A stretch of DNA of 64,000 nt from Maribacter litopenaei (GCF_025244665.1 NZ_CP104205.1:2229001-2293000); one strand, 5' to 3'. Positions 32,791-41,860 are shown, counted from the stretch's first letter. Translations and numbers: made by a program. The notes: generated by a model from the sequence alone, not told the origin.

Positions 32791-33497
32791 TTATTTGTTT
32801 TCAAAAGGGGTGGCGTTATGTCCCCGTAATACAATATCGAATCGATACCCCAAGGCAAAATTGGGTTCGGTAAGTGAGAGGTCGAATTTGGAAATCAGCA
32901 ACTCCCGACCTTTCTCCGGAACCGCTTTAAAGATAGGGTCGTATTGAAACAACGGGTCGCCCGGAAAATACATTTGGGTAATCAATCTACTGGCAATATC
33001 CCCACCAAAAAGTGAAAAGTGGATATGGTTAGGTCGCCAGGCATTGGGGTGGTTGCCCCAGGGATAGGCACCCGGTTTAATCGTATAAAATTTATAATTT
33101 CCGGCATCATCCGTCATACAACGGCCCGCACCCAAAAAATTGGGATCTAAAGGCGCATCGTGCTGATCTACCTTGTGCACATACCTCCCGGCCGCATTGG
33201 CCTGCCGATTTCCAACAGCGTATTTTTCAGGGGTCGTCCCTTTTCATCTGTGACCTTGCCATGCACTACAATACGTTCGCCCAAGGGTTCCCCGTTTTTA
33301 ATGGCATTTTTGGTAAGGTCATGATCCAAGGCGCCCAGTTCAAAATCGTGAAACACAGGAGAGGTAAGGTCCGACAAGGATTTCTTGAGCAATACCAATT
33401 CCTTTTGCGGGGCCCGTAACGGGGTGGATTTATAGTCCGGTGCCAAATACGGGGGTTGCACGCTCATATCAAATTGGTCCAAAAATTTAGAAGCCAT
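32791..33497 (-). CDS. pcaH: Protocatechuate 3,4-dioxygenase beta subunit, one frameshift
   Basis: The iron-containing subunit, 235 residues after correction. The core has [18 protein letters not shown], then [20 protein letters not shown] and HIHFSLFG, which supply Tyr and His ligands of the non-haem iron; [11 protein letters not shown] follows. The frame breaks at plus-strand CCGA 33205-33208. Reading TCTGG for TCGG restores [21 protein letters not shown], the highly conserved substrate and ligand region. It is first in the pca operon and diverges from the AraC regulator gene across a 314-base gap. Confidence 0.92.
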
Positions 33498-33539
33498 GGT
33501 TTTTGTTTTTATTCTTTTGAGGGACTATCTAAGGTTCCT

Positions 33540-33617
33540 TTGTCCGGTCGAGCGCAGTCGAGACCTAATTTAATAACCCATTATTTCAAATGACCTCTCG
33601 ACTGCGCTCGAGGGGAC
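33540..33617. repeat. Inverted pair of palindromic repeats between pcaH and its regulator
   Basis: Left copy TGTCCGGTCGAGCGCAGTCG (33541-33560), extended by AGACCT. Right copy is its inverse, CTCTCGACTGCGCTCGAGG with flanking GACA (about 33590-33617). The pair could fold into one long cruciform or two hairpins. The stretch 33620-33811 to its right is AT-rich and should contain the divergent promoters; I see no firm box. Confidence 0.8.
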
Positions 33618-33811
33618 AATACTTTATGAGTATCAAACCTAATCAATCCTTGCCAATACCACTGGTATATTTTGAATAGTTACTGGTACAAAATAAACAT
33701 TATATATAACAAAAAGTTATACCTAGACGTTATAAATACCCATAATATGCCTATTTTTAGCTATTTGAAGTCAATTAGTGTTTTTAGTATTATATGACAT
33801 AATATACATCC

Positions 33812-34685
33812 ATGTCACAAGAATTGCTTTCCTATAAAGGGCTCTACGGGGATCCACAACCTACCTTCCTAACGGATTTTATCCATCCGGAACCCCTCGC
33901 CGTACGTAGTAAGATATATGCTTGGGAAATCAACGAACATATCCATACGGACTATGCTACAGATATTTATCATTGAAAAGGGAGAAGGGCGGCTGCATTC
34001 CGAAAAGCAGGAATTTCCCATCACGGGACCCAGTGTGCTCATCATACCCCCGAACATATTGCACGGGTTTACCTTTGAAGCCGATATTCCGGGCGAAGTA
34101 CTCACTGTATCCGAATCCTACCTGTACACTCTCTGCAAGGACAAACCGGTCTTGTTGGAAGCCTTGAAGCATTTGGAGGTGTTGAACCTCCCTGCCGACA
34201 GTCCCATTTTTGCCGATTTTTCCTATTGGAAGGAAAAAATACAGGAGGAGCTTTTTGGGGAGTTTACCGCCAAGCAACTGGCCATGCAATCTTATTTTCA
34301 ACTGTTCCTATTGGAAGTGGTACGCTATCGGAACACCCACGCCCAGCCCGAAATTGCCCACGAAAACAAGGCCTTGGCCTATTTTAGGCAGTTTCAGCAA
34401 TTAATCCGGGAAACAGCGCAAAAGCCCTTGACCATCAAGGCATATGCGGACCGTTTGCACATCACCCGGACTCACCTCAACCGTATCTGCCATACCGTGG
34501 CCCGGACCACGGCATTGAACGTGGTACAGGATTTTACGGTCAACGAGGCGAAAAAGTACCTGTTGAACACCTCTTATACCATCTCGGAAATTGCCTATTT
34601 CCTCAATTTTAACGACCCTGCCTATTTTGGACGTTTGTTTAAAAAAAAGGTAGGGGTGTCGCCAGGGGAGTTTCGGAGAGGGTGA
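33812..34685 (+). CDS. AraC family regulator of the pca operon, one frameshift
   Basis: A 290-residue cupin plus AraC-type helix-turn-helix protein. The sensing half has FIIEKGEGRLHSE and VLIIPPNILHGFTF. The DNA-binding half has LTIKAYADRLHITRTHLNRI and the closing block TISEIAYFLNFNDPAYFGRLF-KKKVGVSPGEFR. The ATG at 33812 gives MSQELLSYKGLYGDPQPTFL but is out of frame with the body; GGACC for GGACTA at 33949-33956 restores EHIHTDLLQIFIIEKGEG. It is divergent from pcaH and is likely its protocatechuate- or 4-hydroxybenzoate-responsive activator, by analogy with PobR/PcaQ-like arrangements. Confidence 0.85.
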
Positions 34686-34760
34686 TTTAGGCCATTTCTG
34701 AAATATCAAAATTATGCAATAACAAATCCTACTAATTAAAGTACAGAGTATCGTAGATAG

Positions 34761-35864
34761 TTATTTCGTTTGTGGAATAGTTGCCTGAATATCAAACGGA
34801 AGAACTCTTTCTCTCATTAAAACTTTATCACTAAAATGCCTTGAAATCTGCATTCTTTTATTAAAATCATCTTCCTCACCTTTATAATGAAAGTTTTGGA
34901 TTGCCAAACAGTTTTTATGCTCAAAAATTGTTTTCAATAAAGTTCTGTCTGAAAGACCACAAGAATGACCTATAATAAAAACATCAAATTCCTTTGAATC
35001 TAAAATATTTAATAAATGATGATAATTCCTAGTTACGGGGTATTGGAATGATTTGATTTTTCTAATCAATTCATTATTATCTTCAAATTCTAATTTCCTA
35101 TATGATTCATTTGTATCATCGCCATAGCCAAATATTATTGGATTGTTTAGATTATCAACCTGTCCATGGATATTAATATGTTTAATATCTCTTTTTATGA
35201 AGCTATTATTTGTTAGTACCCTGGCCGTATTTGTATAATTGAAGTTTAAAAAAATAACTTCTGTTGGGTCATCTTTTCTATTATGTCTTGAAATCAGGCC
35301 TGAAATTTCATGACTTAGTTTTGATTGAGCTTTTTCAATTAATGAGCTTAATGGAGAATTAGCATAAGAAATGTTGGCATTATAATCTATCACTGAAATA
35401 TAATCCTGGAGTTTTGAAGTTAAAATGTCCATTAACCAATTTAACTCTTTAATCAATCCTAGTTTACGCTTGAATGGGTTCAATGGGCCCGAGAGTTCAT
35501 AGATACTTAATAATTTATCAAAATAGTATTGTTCTATATCCACCCATCGTTCATTTGAAGTTTTTATAATTTCCTCGAAAAAGCGATGCTTATAATTAAT
35601 TACACTAACTTTTTCTATAAATTTTAAAGCGTCTTTTGCACTTTCCTTTTTTTCAAGTGCCTCAATTACTTCATTGAAAGGCTCTCTATAATTGGTATTT
35701 CCGCTTTTTATTGATATTAATTCTGAATCATATGTGTGTTCAGAAAGGAAAAATCCAACGGCGTTTTTAATATATGCATCAATAAAGTTTTTATAGCTTG
35801 TTTTAAGCCCGCAAGCCCTGTCAAAACCGTTTCCTATAAGAACTATTCTATTGTATTCACTCAT
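34761..35864 (-). CDS. AbiH family abortive-infection protein
   Basis: A 367-residue protein with the AbiH hallmark at the N-terminus, VLIGNGFDRACGLKTSYKNF, and the family's C-terminal pieces VIFLNFNYTNTA, HINIHGQ and FDVFIIGHSCGLSDR. AbiH gives phage abortive infection in lactococci; its biochemical activity is unresolved. Here it stands alone inside an aromatic-degradation island, between the AraC regulator and a chorismate mutase gene. Its codon use is clearly more AT-rich than the pca genes around it, and it has no frameshift. Both suggest a separate origin by transfer. Confidence 0.88.
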   Translation of the reverse strand: MSEYNRIVLIGNGFDRACGLKTSYKNFIDAYIKNAVGFFLSEHTYDSELISIKSGNTNYREPFNEVIEALEKKESAKDALKFIEKVSVINYKHRFFEEIIKTSNERWVDIEQYYFDKLLSIYELSGPLNPFKRKLGLIKELNWLMDILTSKLQDYISVIDYNANISYANSPLSSLIEKAQSKLSHEISGLISRHNRKDDPTEVIFLNFNYTNTARVLTNNSFIKRDIKHINIHGQVDNLNNPIIFGYGDDTNESYRKLEFEDNNELIRKIKSFQYPVTRNYHHLLNILDSKEFDVFIIGHSCGLSDRTLLKTIFEHKNCLAIQNFHYKGEEDDFNKRMQISRHFSDKVLMRERVLPFDIQATIPQTK

Positions 35865-36151
35865 TATTAAAAGAATCTAAGAACAATTAATCTTAACAAA
35901 CTGACTATAAAATTTTTGGTTTTTCTCGGTTTCTCCTTTACCATAATTATCAAATTTTTAAAACAATTGAGTAGTATTAAGTTTAAACTTAGCTTTCGAT
36001 ACCAAGAGGTAGAGTAAATACAGCTATTCATTATATAAAGTAAATGAACTTATCCTTAAGTCAATTAGAGGATAAGGTTTTTCAAGAATCCCCAACAAGA
36101 TAATAAGTGTTTAAAGCTTTCCTTTTGGAAATCCGTAAAACTTATAAGACC

Positions 36152-36433
36152 TTATTTGTTTTGTATCTTTTCCTGTATCCTAATTGATTCATCATGTATA
36201 GTATTCCAAATACTTTTTACGAACATGGGGTCTAAGCCTTTTTCAGCACCTTGGCCCATGGCCTCCTTTAAAATGGCTTCCCAACGGTTACCCTGAACTA
36301 CGGGAAGTCCCCGCTCCTTTTTATAAGTACCAATGGTTACGGCATGTTGCATGCGTCGCGCCAATAGTTCCAATAATTGGGCATCTATGTCATCAATGTC
36401 TTTTCGGATGTTTTGGATAAAGGGTGAGTTCAT
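36152..36433 (-). CDS. Chorismate mutase type II (AroQ-like)
   Basis: A 93-residue all-helical protein with the AroQ pattern: IRKDIDDIDAQLLELLARRM at residues 9-28, then IGTYKKERGLPVV and, in the third helix, VKSIWNTIHDESIRIQ. Stand-alone versions convert chorismate to prephenate; close relatives include isochorismate-pyruvate lyase. A biosynthetic enzyme is unexpected among catabolic genes. It shares its 5' leader with the adjacent MFS gene and with pcaF, which argues that it belongs to this regulon. Confidence 0.82.
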   Translation of the reverse strand: MNSPFIQNIRKDIDDIDAQLLELLARRMQHAVTIGTYKKERGLPVVQGNRWEAILKEAMGQGAEKGLDPMFVKSIWNTIHDESIRIQEKIQNK

Positions 36434-36456
36434 TTTGGTTGTTGGTTGTTGGTTGT
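36434..36456 (-). promoter_or_regulatory. A/C-rich 5' leader repeat before the chorismate mutase gene
   Basis: ACAACCAACAACCAACAACC directly precedes the start codon on the minus strand. It is the longest of three near-identical leaders in the island. Confidence 0.45.
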
Positions 36457-36475
36457 AAAATTATAACTATTCCAT

Positions 36476-36570
36476 GTCCGGTCGAGCCGTCACATCGAGC
36501 GGAGTCGAGATGCGAGACCTCTTTACCTCTAAGAATTTTTAAATACCTCTCGACTGCGCTCGAGGAGACA
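36476..36570. repeat. Composite palindromic repeat plus a simple inverted copy
   Basis: At 36476-36520 a copy is interrupted by a nested palindrome (CACATCGAGCGGAGTCGAGA). At 36545-36570 a simple inverse copy follows (CTCTCGACTGCGCTCGAGG). The composite form recurs in opposite orientation at 38453-38498. Both lie between the MFS and chorismate mutase genes. Confidence 0.75.
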
Positions 36571-36581
36571 ATAATCCCTCC

Positions 36582-37898
36582 TTAATCCAAATTCTTGGAC
36601 GGAATGGAGTACGCCATTAACGCCGCAATGACCAAGGGCACCGAAAAGATAGTAAATAAGGTTTCTATGGACAATTGCCAATCGCTCAATACCCCAAAAA
36701 GCAGAGGTCCCAAAATGGCACCAAAACGGCCTATGCCCATCGCCAGCCCTACCCCCGTAGAGCGTATTTGCGCGGGATACACCCGTGTAGCAATGGGAAA
36801 CAGCGTATTGAATCCGCCTTGCACAAAAAATCCAATAAAAAATATCAGGATAAACATGATCATGTAGGTCAGCCCCACATTGGCGTATAACAACATACTA
36901 CAAAAAGCGGTCAACAGGAAGACCAAAATGGTCCGTTTTGGCCCAAACCTATTGGCAAAGTAGCTCATGGCAATGACCCCAATCAAAGCACCCAAATTGA
37001 GCATCATCCCGGCATAGGTAGCCATTTCAAAGGGCATCCCGGAATCCTTGGCAATACCCGGCACCCAACTCATCAGGGTATATAGCGTCAAGAAGCCAAA
37101 GAATATGGCCGTCCACAAACGCAAGGTGGAGGGTTTCAGTTCTATGGACAATACCTTTTTCAGGTTGATGTTCCTGGAATGTGAGGGTTCCTTTTCGGTC
37201 TCGGGTTGCAGCTCCACCGTTTCGACGTATTCGCCTTTGTTCATCCGTACCAACAATCGTTTTATTTTTTGCATCTTATTGTCGTCTGACTGGTTGGCCA
37301 AAAAGTCGAGGGATTCCGGCATCAAAAAGTAGACGGCAATCAGCATCAACAAAGACACCGAGCCCGCAAAGAGGTAGGCAAAGCGCCATCCGAATTCCGG
37401 TACGGCCCACGCCGCAAAGAAGCCCGTAAGGATGGCACCCAGTGGCCATCCCCCCTGTATCAGCCCGACATTAAAATCCCGCGAGGCATTGTTGGAATAC
37501 TCCGAGGTAATCGCGGCCATGGTGGGCAGAATGCCGCCAATACCCAATCCGGTCAAGACCCGTAGCACTAAAATTTGCGGATAGGACGTTACAAAATAGA
37601 CACTGATCATGCCCACGGTGTTCAAGATCAGGGCAATAATAAACAGTTTGCGTCGCCCAATCTTGTCACCAAACGGCGCCAGGAAAAAGCTGCCCAAAGT
37701 CATCCCGATCAAGCCCATGCTAAAGACCCATCCCATTTCGCTTTTGGAAAGTCCCCATTCCTCTATGATTTCCGGATCGGTATAGGAGACCACCAGGACG
37801 TCCATACCGTCGTTCATGTTGAGGACAAAGCACAGGAATACCACCATGATCTGGTAGCCGCTCATCGTTGTGGTGTCTATTATTTTTCGTAATTGCAT
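36582..37898 (-). CDS. MFS transporter, aromatic acid:H+ symporter (PcaK/BenK-like)
   Basis: A 438-residue twelve-helix permease. The first-helix signature LNMNDGMDVLVVSYTDPEI resembles the aromatic acid:H+ symporter DGxD motif, and the loop 2-3 motif is GDKIGRRKLF. GIGRFGAILGPLLFG near the C-terminus is also typical. Uninterrupted. It probably imports 4-hydroxybenzoate, protocatechuate or vanillate. It is flanked on both sides by palindromic repeats. Confidence 0.88.
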   Translation of the reverse strand: MQLRKIIDTTTMSGYQIMVVFLCFVLNMNDGMDVLVVSYTDPEIIEEWGLSKSEMGWVFSMGLIGMTLGSFFLAPFGDKIGRRKLFIIALILNTVGMISVYFVTSYPQILVLRVLTGLGIGGILPTMAAITSEYSNNASRDFNVGLIQGGWPLGAILTGFFAAWAVPEFGWRFAYLFAGSVSLLMLIAVYFLMPESLDFLANQSDDNKMQKIKRLLVRMNKGEYVETVELQPETEKEPSHSRNINLKKVLSIELKPSTLRLWTAIFFGFLTLYTLMSWVPGIAKDSGMPFEMATYAGMMLNLGALIGVIAMSYFANRFGPKRTILVFLLTAFCSMLLYANVGLTYMIMFILIFFIGFFVQGGFNTLFPIATRVYPAQIRSTGVGLAMGIGRFGAILGPLLFGVLSDWQLSIETLFTIFSVPLVIAALMAYSIPSKNLD

Positions 37899-37915
37899 GG
37901 TTTGGTTGTTGGTTG
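37899..37915 (-). promoter_or_regulatory. A/C-rich 5' leader repeat before the MFS gene
   Basis: ACAACCAACAACCAAACC lies immediately upstream of the ATG on the minus strand, matching the leaders before pcaF and the chorismate mutase gene. Confidence 0.45.
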
Positions 37916-37951
37916 TTTTCTTAGTTTCAATTTCAAATTAGTTAATCCTCT

Positions 37952-38028
37952 TGTCCGGTCGAGCGCAGTCGAGGTTTGTGCTGGTCGAGCGCAGTCGAGG
38001 TTTGTCCGGTCGAGCGCAGTCGAGACCT
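37952..38028 (+). repeat. Three tandem palindromic repeats, left of the GIY-YIG gene
   Basis: Cores GGTCGAGCGCAGTCGAG begin at 37957, 37983 and 38008, so the period is 25-26 bases. Spacers are short and alike (TTTGTCC or TTTGTGCT), not unique as in CRISPR. All three copies point the same way. The last copy runs into the stop codon of the GIY-YIG gene. Confidence 0.9.
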
Positions 38029-38342
38029 CAATCAGGTCTAAAATCATAATGACTCGCATTTCGGCATTCTGCTAAAATTTGTAACATTTTATTGTCGCCA
38101 TTGACCAAGGCGTATTTTTTAGATTTGCTCCACTTTTTTATCTTCTTTTCAAAGAAAATTGCCTGATTTATATCGTTAAATGTTTCATGCCAAATCAACT
38201 TAACTGGGCGCCTTTTGTATGTATAACAGGCTTTGTTCAATCCTTTTTCATGTTCATCCACACGACGCGCTACATCATTGGTAAAGCCAGTATACAGCAT
38301 CCCGTCATTACATTCAAGGATATAGACATAATAGAATTTCAT
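38028..38342 (-). CDS. Small GIY-YIG nuclease bracketed by inverted repeat arrays
   Basis: A 104-residue protein that is essentially one GIY-YIG domain. YYVYILECNDGMLYTGFT carries the two Tyr-x-Tyr/Gly strands at residues 4-21, RRVDEHEKG has the catalytic Arg region, and AIFFEKKIKKWSKSKK has the catalytic Glu and a basic helix. Such UPF0213/YhbQ-like proteins are common and poorly characterised. Here the TGA stop (38028-38030) overlaps the end of the left repeat array, and the first right-hand repeat begins 11 bases upstream of its ATG. The repeats on the two sides are in opposite orientation. I infer a possible role in repeat mobility or maintenance; a DNA-repair role unrelated to the repeats is the alternative. 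Confidence 0.88.
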   Translation of the reverse strand: MKFYYVYILECNDGMLYTGFTNDVARRVDEHEKGLNKACYTYKRRPVKLIWHETFNDINQAIFFEKKIKKWSKSKKYALVNGDNKMLQILAECRNASHYDFRPD

Positions 38343-38353
38343 TTTGTTTTTTT

Positions 38354-38498
38354 AGGTCTCGACTGTGCTCGACCTGACATTATTGGATTGATTCATTTTT
38401 TGAGGTCTCGACTGCGCTCGAACTGACATTATTGGATTGATTCGGTTATTTTAGGTCTCGCATCTCGACTGTACTCGATGTGACAGCTCGACCTGACA
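38354..38498 (-). repeat. Three palindromic repeats, right of the GIY-YIG gene
   Basis: Copies begin at 38354 and 38403 as AGGTCTCGACTGYGCTCGA, each followed by CTGACATTATTGGATTGATT (period 49 bases). A third, composite copy with a nested palindrome is at 38453-38498. All are inverted relative to the array at 37952-38028. Confidence 0.9.
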
Positions 38499-38519
38499 TC
38501 ATTAGTTTCTTGTTCATTT

Positions 38520-39500
38520 TTAATTACCTCGATAGGCGGTATCAATTGTGATGTTGCCATTTGCGACCCGACTCACACAGGCGCATATCTTTTTGTTCTC
38601 CCCTTTTTCCGCCTCGCTAAAAAAGAAGTCTCGATGGTCGATATCGCCCGTATACTCAAGGATATCCACCTGACACAGTCCGCACTCCCCTTTTTTACAG
38701 TCGTACATCACATCAATTTCGGCGGCCTCCATGGCATGCAACAGCGTCTCATTTTCTTTAACCTCTATTTGCTTGTTATATCCGGGAATATTGACCATAA
38801 ACTTTTGTGGGGCGAACAATCCCGAGGCACCAAAGGTCTCGTACCGAAGGTTTGTATTCTCAAACGGACTTTGCTCCCAAGTCTTTCGCACGGCGTTCAT
38901 CAGCCCGATTGGCCCACAGAGATACACCTGGGTCCGTTCATCGACCATTTCCAACAGTCGGGCAGTGTCGAACAATCCATCGGCATCACTAAAATGTAGG
39001 GTGAGTCGGTATCCCAACAGTTCCTGCAATTCCTGAATAAAGGGCATTTCCTCGCTGGACTGCCCCAAATAGAGCATATTCACCTGTTTTTCAGGACGAT
39101 GGGCCAATTGTTGGGCCATGCCCACGATGGGCGTGATTCCAATACCTCCGGCAATCAGCAAATAGTTCTTTGCCCCAAAACCAAGCTCAAAATGATTGGT
39201 GGGTTGGGAAATCTTGATCTTGCTGCCTTCCTTGAGCCGCCACATATATTGGGAACCGCCCCTACTCTGCGGCAGCCGCTTTACCGCAATTGTATAGGGT
39301 GCCTTGGGGTCATAGCTGCCTACTAAAGAATAACTACGGATTTCGGGAATATCATTAATCAGCACAGAAACATCCAAATGCGACCCCACGGTAAACTTTT
39401 CCATTCCCTTTTCCGGAGCGATCTGCAATTGCATCACATTGGCCGCCACCTGTTGGGTACGCACCACGGTCGCCTCCATCCATGTGTTTCGGTATCTCAT
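38520..39500 (-). CDS. vanB: Vanillate O-demethylase reductase subunit
   Basis: A 326-residue phthalate-dioxygenase-reductase type protein. An FMN/ferredoxin-reductase domain comes first (SYSLVGSYDP as flavin site, LLIAGGIGITPIVGMA as nucleotide site, YLCGPIGLM), then a C-terminal 2Fe-2S ferredoxin with YDCKKGECGLCQVDI and a later Cys in KKICACVS. It passes electrons from NADH to VanA. Its ATG overlaps the vanA TGA in an ATGA arrangement, so the two are translationally coupled. Confidence 0.92.
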   Translation of the reverse strand: MRYRNTWMEATVVRTQQVAANVMQLQIAPEKGMEKFTVGSHLDVSVLINDIPEIRSYSLVGSYDPKAPYTIAVKRLPQSRGGSQYMWRLKEGSKIKISQPTNHFELGFGAKNYLLIAGGIGITPIVGMAQQLAHRPEKQVNMLYLGQSSEEMPFIQELQELLGYRLTLHFSDADGLFDTARLLEMVDERTQVYLCGPIGLMNAVRKTWEQSPFENTNLRYETFGASGLFAPQKFMVNIPGYNKQIEVKENETLLHAMEAAEIDVMYDCKKGECGLCQVDILEYTGDIDHRDFFFSEAEKGENKKICACVSRVANGNITIDTAYRGN

Positions 39501-40580
39501 GATGCCTGTTGTTCCTTTTCGACCATTTTATCCGTTATCCTTCGAGCCCACATGGCCCCAGCATCAATGTTCAAGTTATAGAATTCCCGTTCCGGATTAT
39601 CGTTAATGGCCTGTTGCTGAGCCTCTAAAATATCCTCGTCCTGGGCGAAAATCCTGGACACTCCCTCCCGAAGTTCAATCGTATTGCTTTGGTCCTGGAG
39701 GTTATAGTTTCGGGCAAAGGCCCGAAATAATAACAGGTCTGATTGGTGGACGGGGTCATGGTATTCAATACATAGCCATTCACTCCCTGTGAGCGGTTCC
39801 CCTCCGGGGCTCCCGTATTCTGTATTGCCACCCCAACATCGATATTCACGGTGCACGGGGCCTGAAACTTGATGACCTGCCAACGGTCTACAAGTCCGTC
39901 ATAGGTCATTTTCTTGTTCAATTGACTCTTCCAAAACGGCGGTGGGTCAATGCCCTTCATCCATCGGGTGACCGTAGCCGTATGTTCATCGTAGTGCACA
40001 TCGAATGGGGCCTCGGCCACATTTCGGTCACCAATACTACCGGCATGTACAAAGGTTTCATGGGTAAGGTCATCAAATTATCCACTACCGGACGATAATT
40101 GCATTTTACCTCGATCATCTTACCATCCCCGGCCCATTTGGGGTCATCGTTCCAGTGCATATCGGGAATCTTTGATTCATCGGCCAGGGAAGAGTCCCCC
40201 ATCCATACCCAAATGAATCGGTATTTTTGAACGGCCGGATACGAACGTACACAGGCCGAAGGATTGATCGTTTCCTGGGAGGGCATGTACGAGCAACGTC
40301 CGTCACTGTTGTACTCCGGACCGTGGTAACCGCAGACGACGGTATCGTCCCTTAAACTCCCTTTGGACAGGGGCAACAGGCGATGCCAGCAGGCATCCTC
40401 CAACACTACCGGAGTACCGTCCTTCTTTCTGTACAGTACCAATTTTTTGTTACAAACGGTACGTGCCAATAATTCATGCTTCAATTCCACGTCCCAGGCC
40501 GTCGCATACCATGCATTCATGGGGAACGATTCGTTCATGGTAAAAGTGGTTTTTACGGACATATCCTTTTGTTTTATCAA
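39497..40580 (-). CDS. vanA: Vanillate O-demethylase oxygenase subunit, two frameshifts
   Basis: A Rieske mononuclear-iron oxygenase that demethylates vanillate to protocatechuate. The Rieske cluster ligands are in DACWHRLLPLSKG and VVCGYHGPEY (C-x-H and C-x2-H), within about residues 60-95. The protein may begin at MNESFPMNAWYATAWD, 14 codons in. Lesions: plus-strand GGTCATCA (40069-40076) lacks one base of GGTCC and hides DNLMDLTHETFVHAG, which holds the iron-binding His residues; CCGA at 39722-39725 fits CCAGA and restores CYYFWAFARNYN. The corrected length is 361 residues. It starts one base after the dehydrogenase stop. Confidence 0.9.
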
Positions 40581-40581
40581 T

Positions 40582-41571
40582 TTATATTTCGATGACTATT
40601 TTTGTTTCGGTTCCTTTCGAGGCCAGTTCCAGTGCCGATTGAAGCTCCGAAAAAGGCATGTATTTTGAAATGATTTGGCCCGGACGGATTGTTTTGGAAG
40701 CAATCAATTCCAAAGTTTTTTTGAAATCGGACGGATGGTCATAGATCAGCGAGGGAACGATCCGGATGCCTTCCCGTACCAATTGCAAGGGCTGAAATGA
40801 GGCCTTTTCCCCAGCCAAACCTAAAATGACCACTTCTGCACCTCGGGGCGCATTTTCAATGGCCATGCTTACCGTGGCAGCGGCTCCGGCGCATTCAAAA
40901 ATGGCCATAACCCCGGCCTTTTCCCATTCGGTTTTCAATGGGTTTCCTTCTTCCGGTACGGCTCCCATGGATTGAGCCACCTCTATTTTATCCCGATTAA
41001 TTTCCGAAACATACACCTTATACCCCAAGGCCAAGGCTACATGGGTCAGCAAGAGTCCGATAGCTCCCGGACCAATGACGGCAATGGCATCGCCCGGTTG
41101 TGCCGAACTTATTTTTAGCGCATGTACGCCTGCGGCGGTAGGCTCTATGGTCACTGCATCCGCATCCGAAACCTCAACAGGCACACGCCAGGCAAAATCA
41201 GAAGGAACGATCACATATTCCGCAAAGCAACCTTGCTCCGACAAACCGATGGTCCGTTTATTGGGGCAAATATTTCCCCTTCCCCGCTTGCAGTAGGTAC
41301 AGTGTCCACAAGGAATATTGGGCTCCACCACTACCCGTTCGCCTATCCGGGTTTCGGGGACGTCCTTTCCCACAGCATCTATTTCCCCCAAACCTTCATG
41401 ACCAATCACTGTGGGAACCGATAGCGGTCGGTGCCCGAGGAACAAATGCACATCGGACCCGCAAATACCTATTTGACGCAATTTTATACGAACGTCACCA
41501 CTACCCGGTATGGGAATGTCTTGATCACTCTCTTTGAGTGTTTTTGGTATTTCTAGGTATGAGGCGCGCAT
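40582..41571 (-). CDS. Zinc-dependent medium-chain alcohol dehydrogenase
   Basis: A 329-residue MDR-family enzyme. The catalytic zinc region is GICGSDVHLFLGHRPLSVP and GHEGLGEI. The structural zinc loop CGHCTYCKRGRGNIC is complete. The cofactor fold is AVIGPGAIGLLLTHVALALG. Uninterrupted. It is first in a three-gene run with vanAB. A plausible job is oxidation of an aromatic alcohol such as vanillyl alcohol, or handling of formaldehyde-derived product, but sorbitol/threonine dehydrogenase relatives are equally close. Confidence 0.85.
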   Translation of the reverse strand: MRASYLEIPKTLKESDQDIPIPGSGDVRIKLRQIGICGSDVHLFLGHRPLSVPTVIGHEGLGEIDAVGKDVPETRIGERVVVEPNIPCGHCTYCKRGRGNICPNKRTIGLSEQGCFAEYVIVPSDFAWRVPVEVSDADAVTIEPTAAGVHALKISSAQPGDAIAVIGPGAIGLLLTHVALALGYKVYVSEINRDKIEVAQSMGAVPEEGNPLKTEWEKAGVMAIFECAGAAATVSMAIENAPRGAEVVILGLAGEKASFQPLQLVREGIRIVPSLIYDHPSDFKKTLELIASKTIRPGQIISKYMPFSELQSALELASKGTETKIVIEI

Positions 41572-41650
41572 TGGTATTTAAATTTGCCCAATTGTTGTAT
41601 TGGGTCTTTCTATTATTTTTTTTCAATAACTGTAATTATTCATTACATGC

Positions 41651-41727
41651 CGTCACCTCGAGCGCAGTCGAGAGGTCTCTAAATAGTACGTTTTTTAAAT
41701 GAGGTCTCGACTGCGCTCGACCTGACA
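41651..41727. repeat. Inverted pair of palindromic repeats
   Basis: CACCTCGAGCGCAGTCGAGA at 41655-41674 and the inverse GAGGTCTCGACTGCGCTCGA at 41701-41720, followed by CCTGACA. They lie in the 289-base gap 41572-41860, which otherwise looks AT-rich and empty. Confidence 0.8.
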
Positions 41728-41860
41728 AGAAAAGACTATTTATGAATAATTACCAATAGTCCATATTTATCTAATAATACTATTATTTTACAATTCTTCA
41801 TTCAAATATTCCTATGGCTTTACCATTCCCGTCGATGGAAAAGGAAACCATTTAAACACT

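Noticed and set aside
37952-38028. A short CRISPR array.
   Set aside because: The spacers are about 8 bases and nearly identical, the unit is itself palindromic, related copies are scattered in other gaps, and no cas gene is present.
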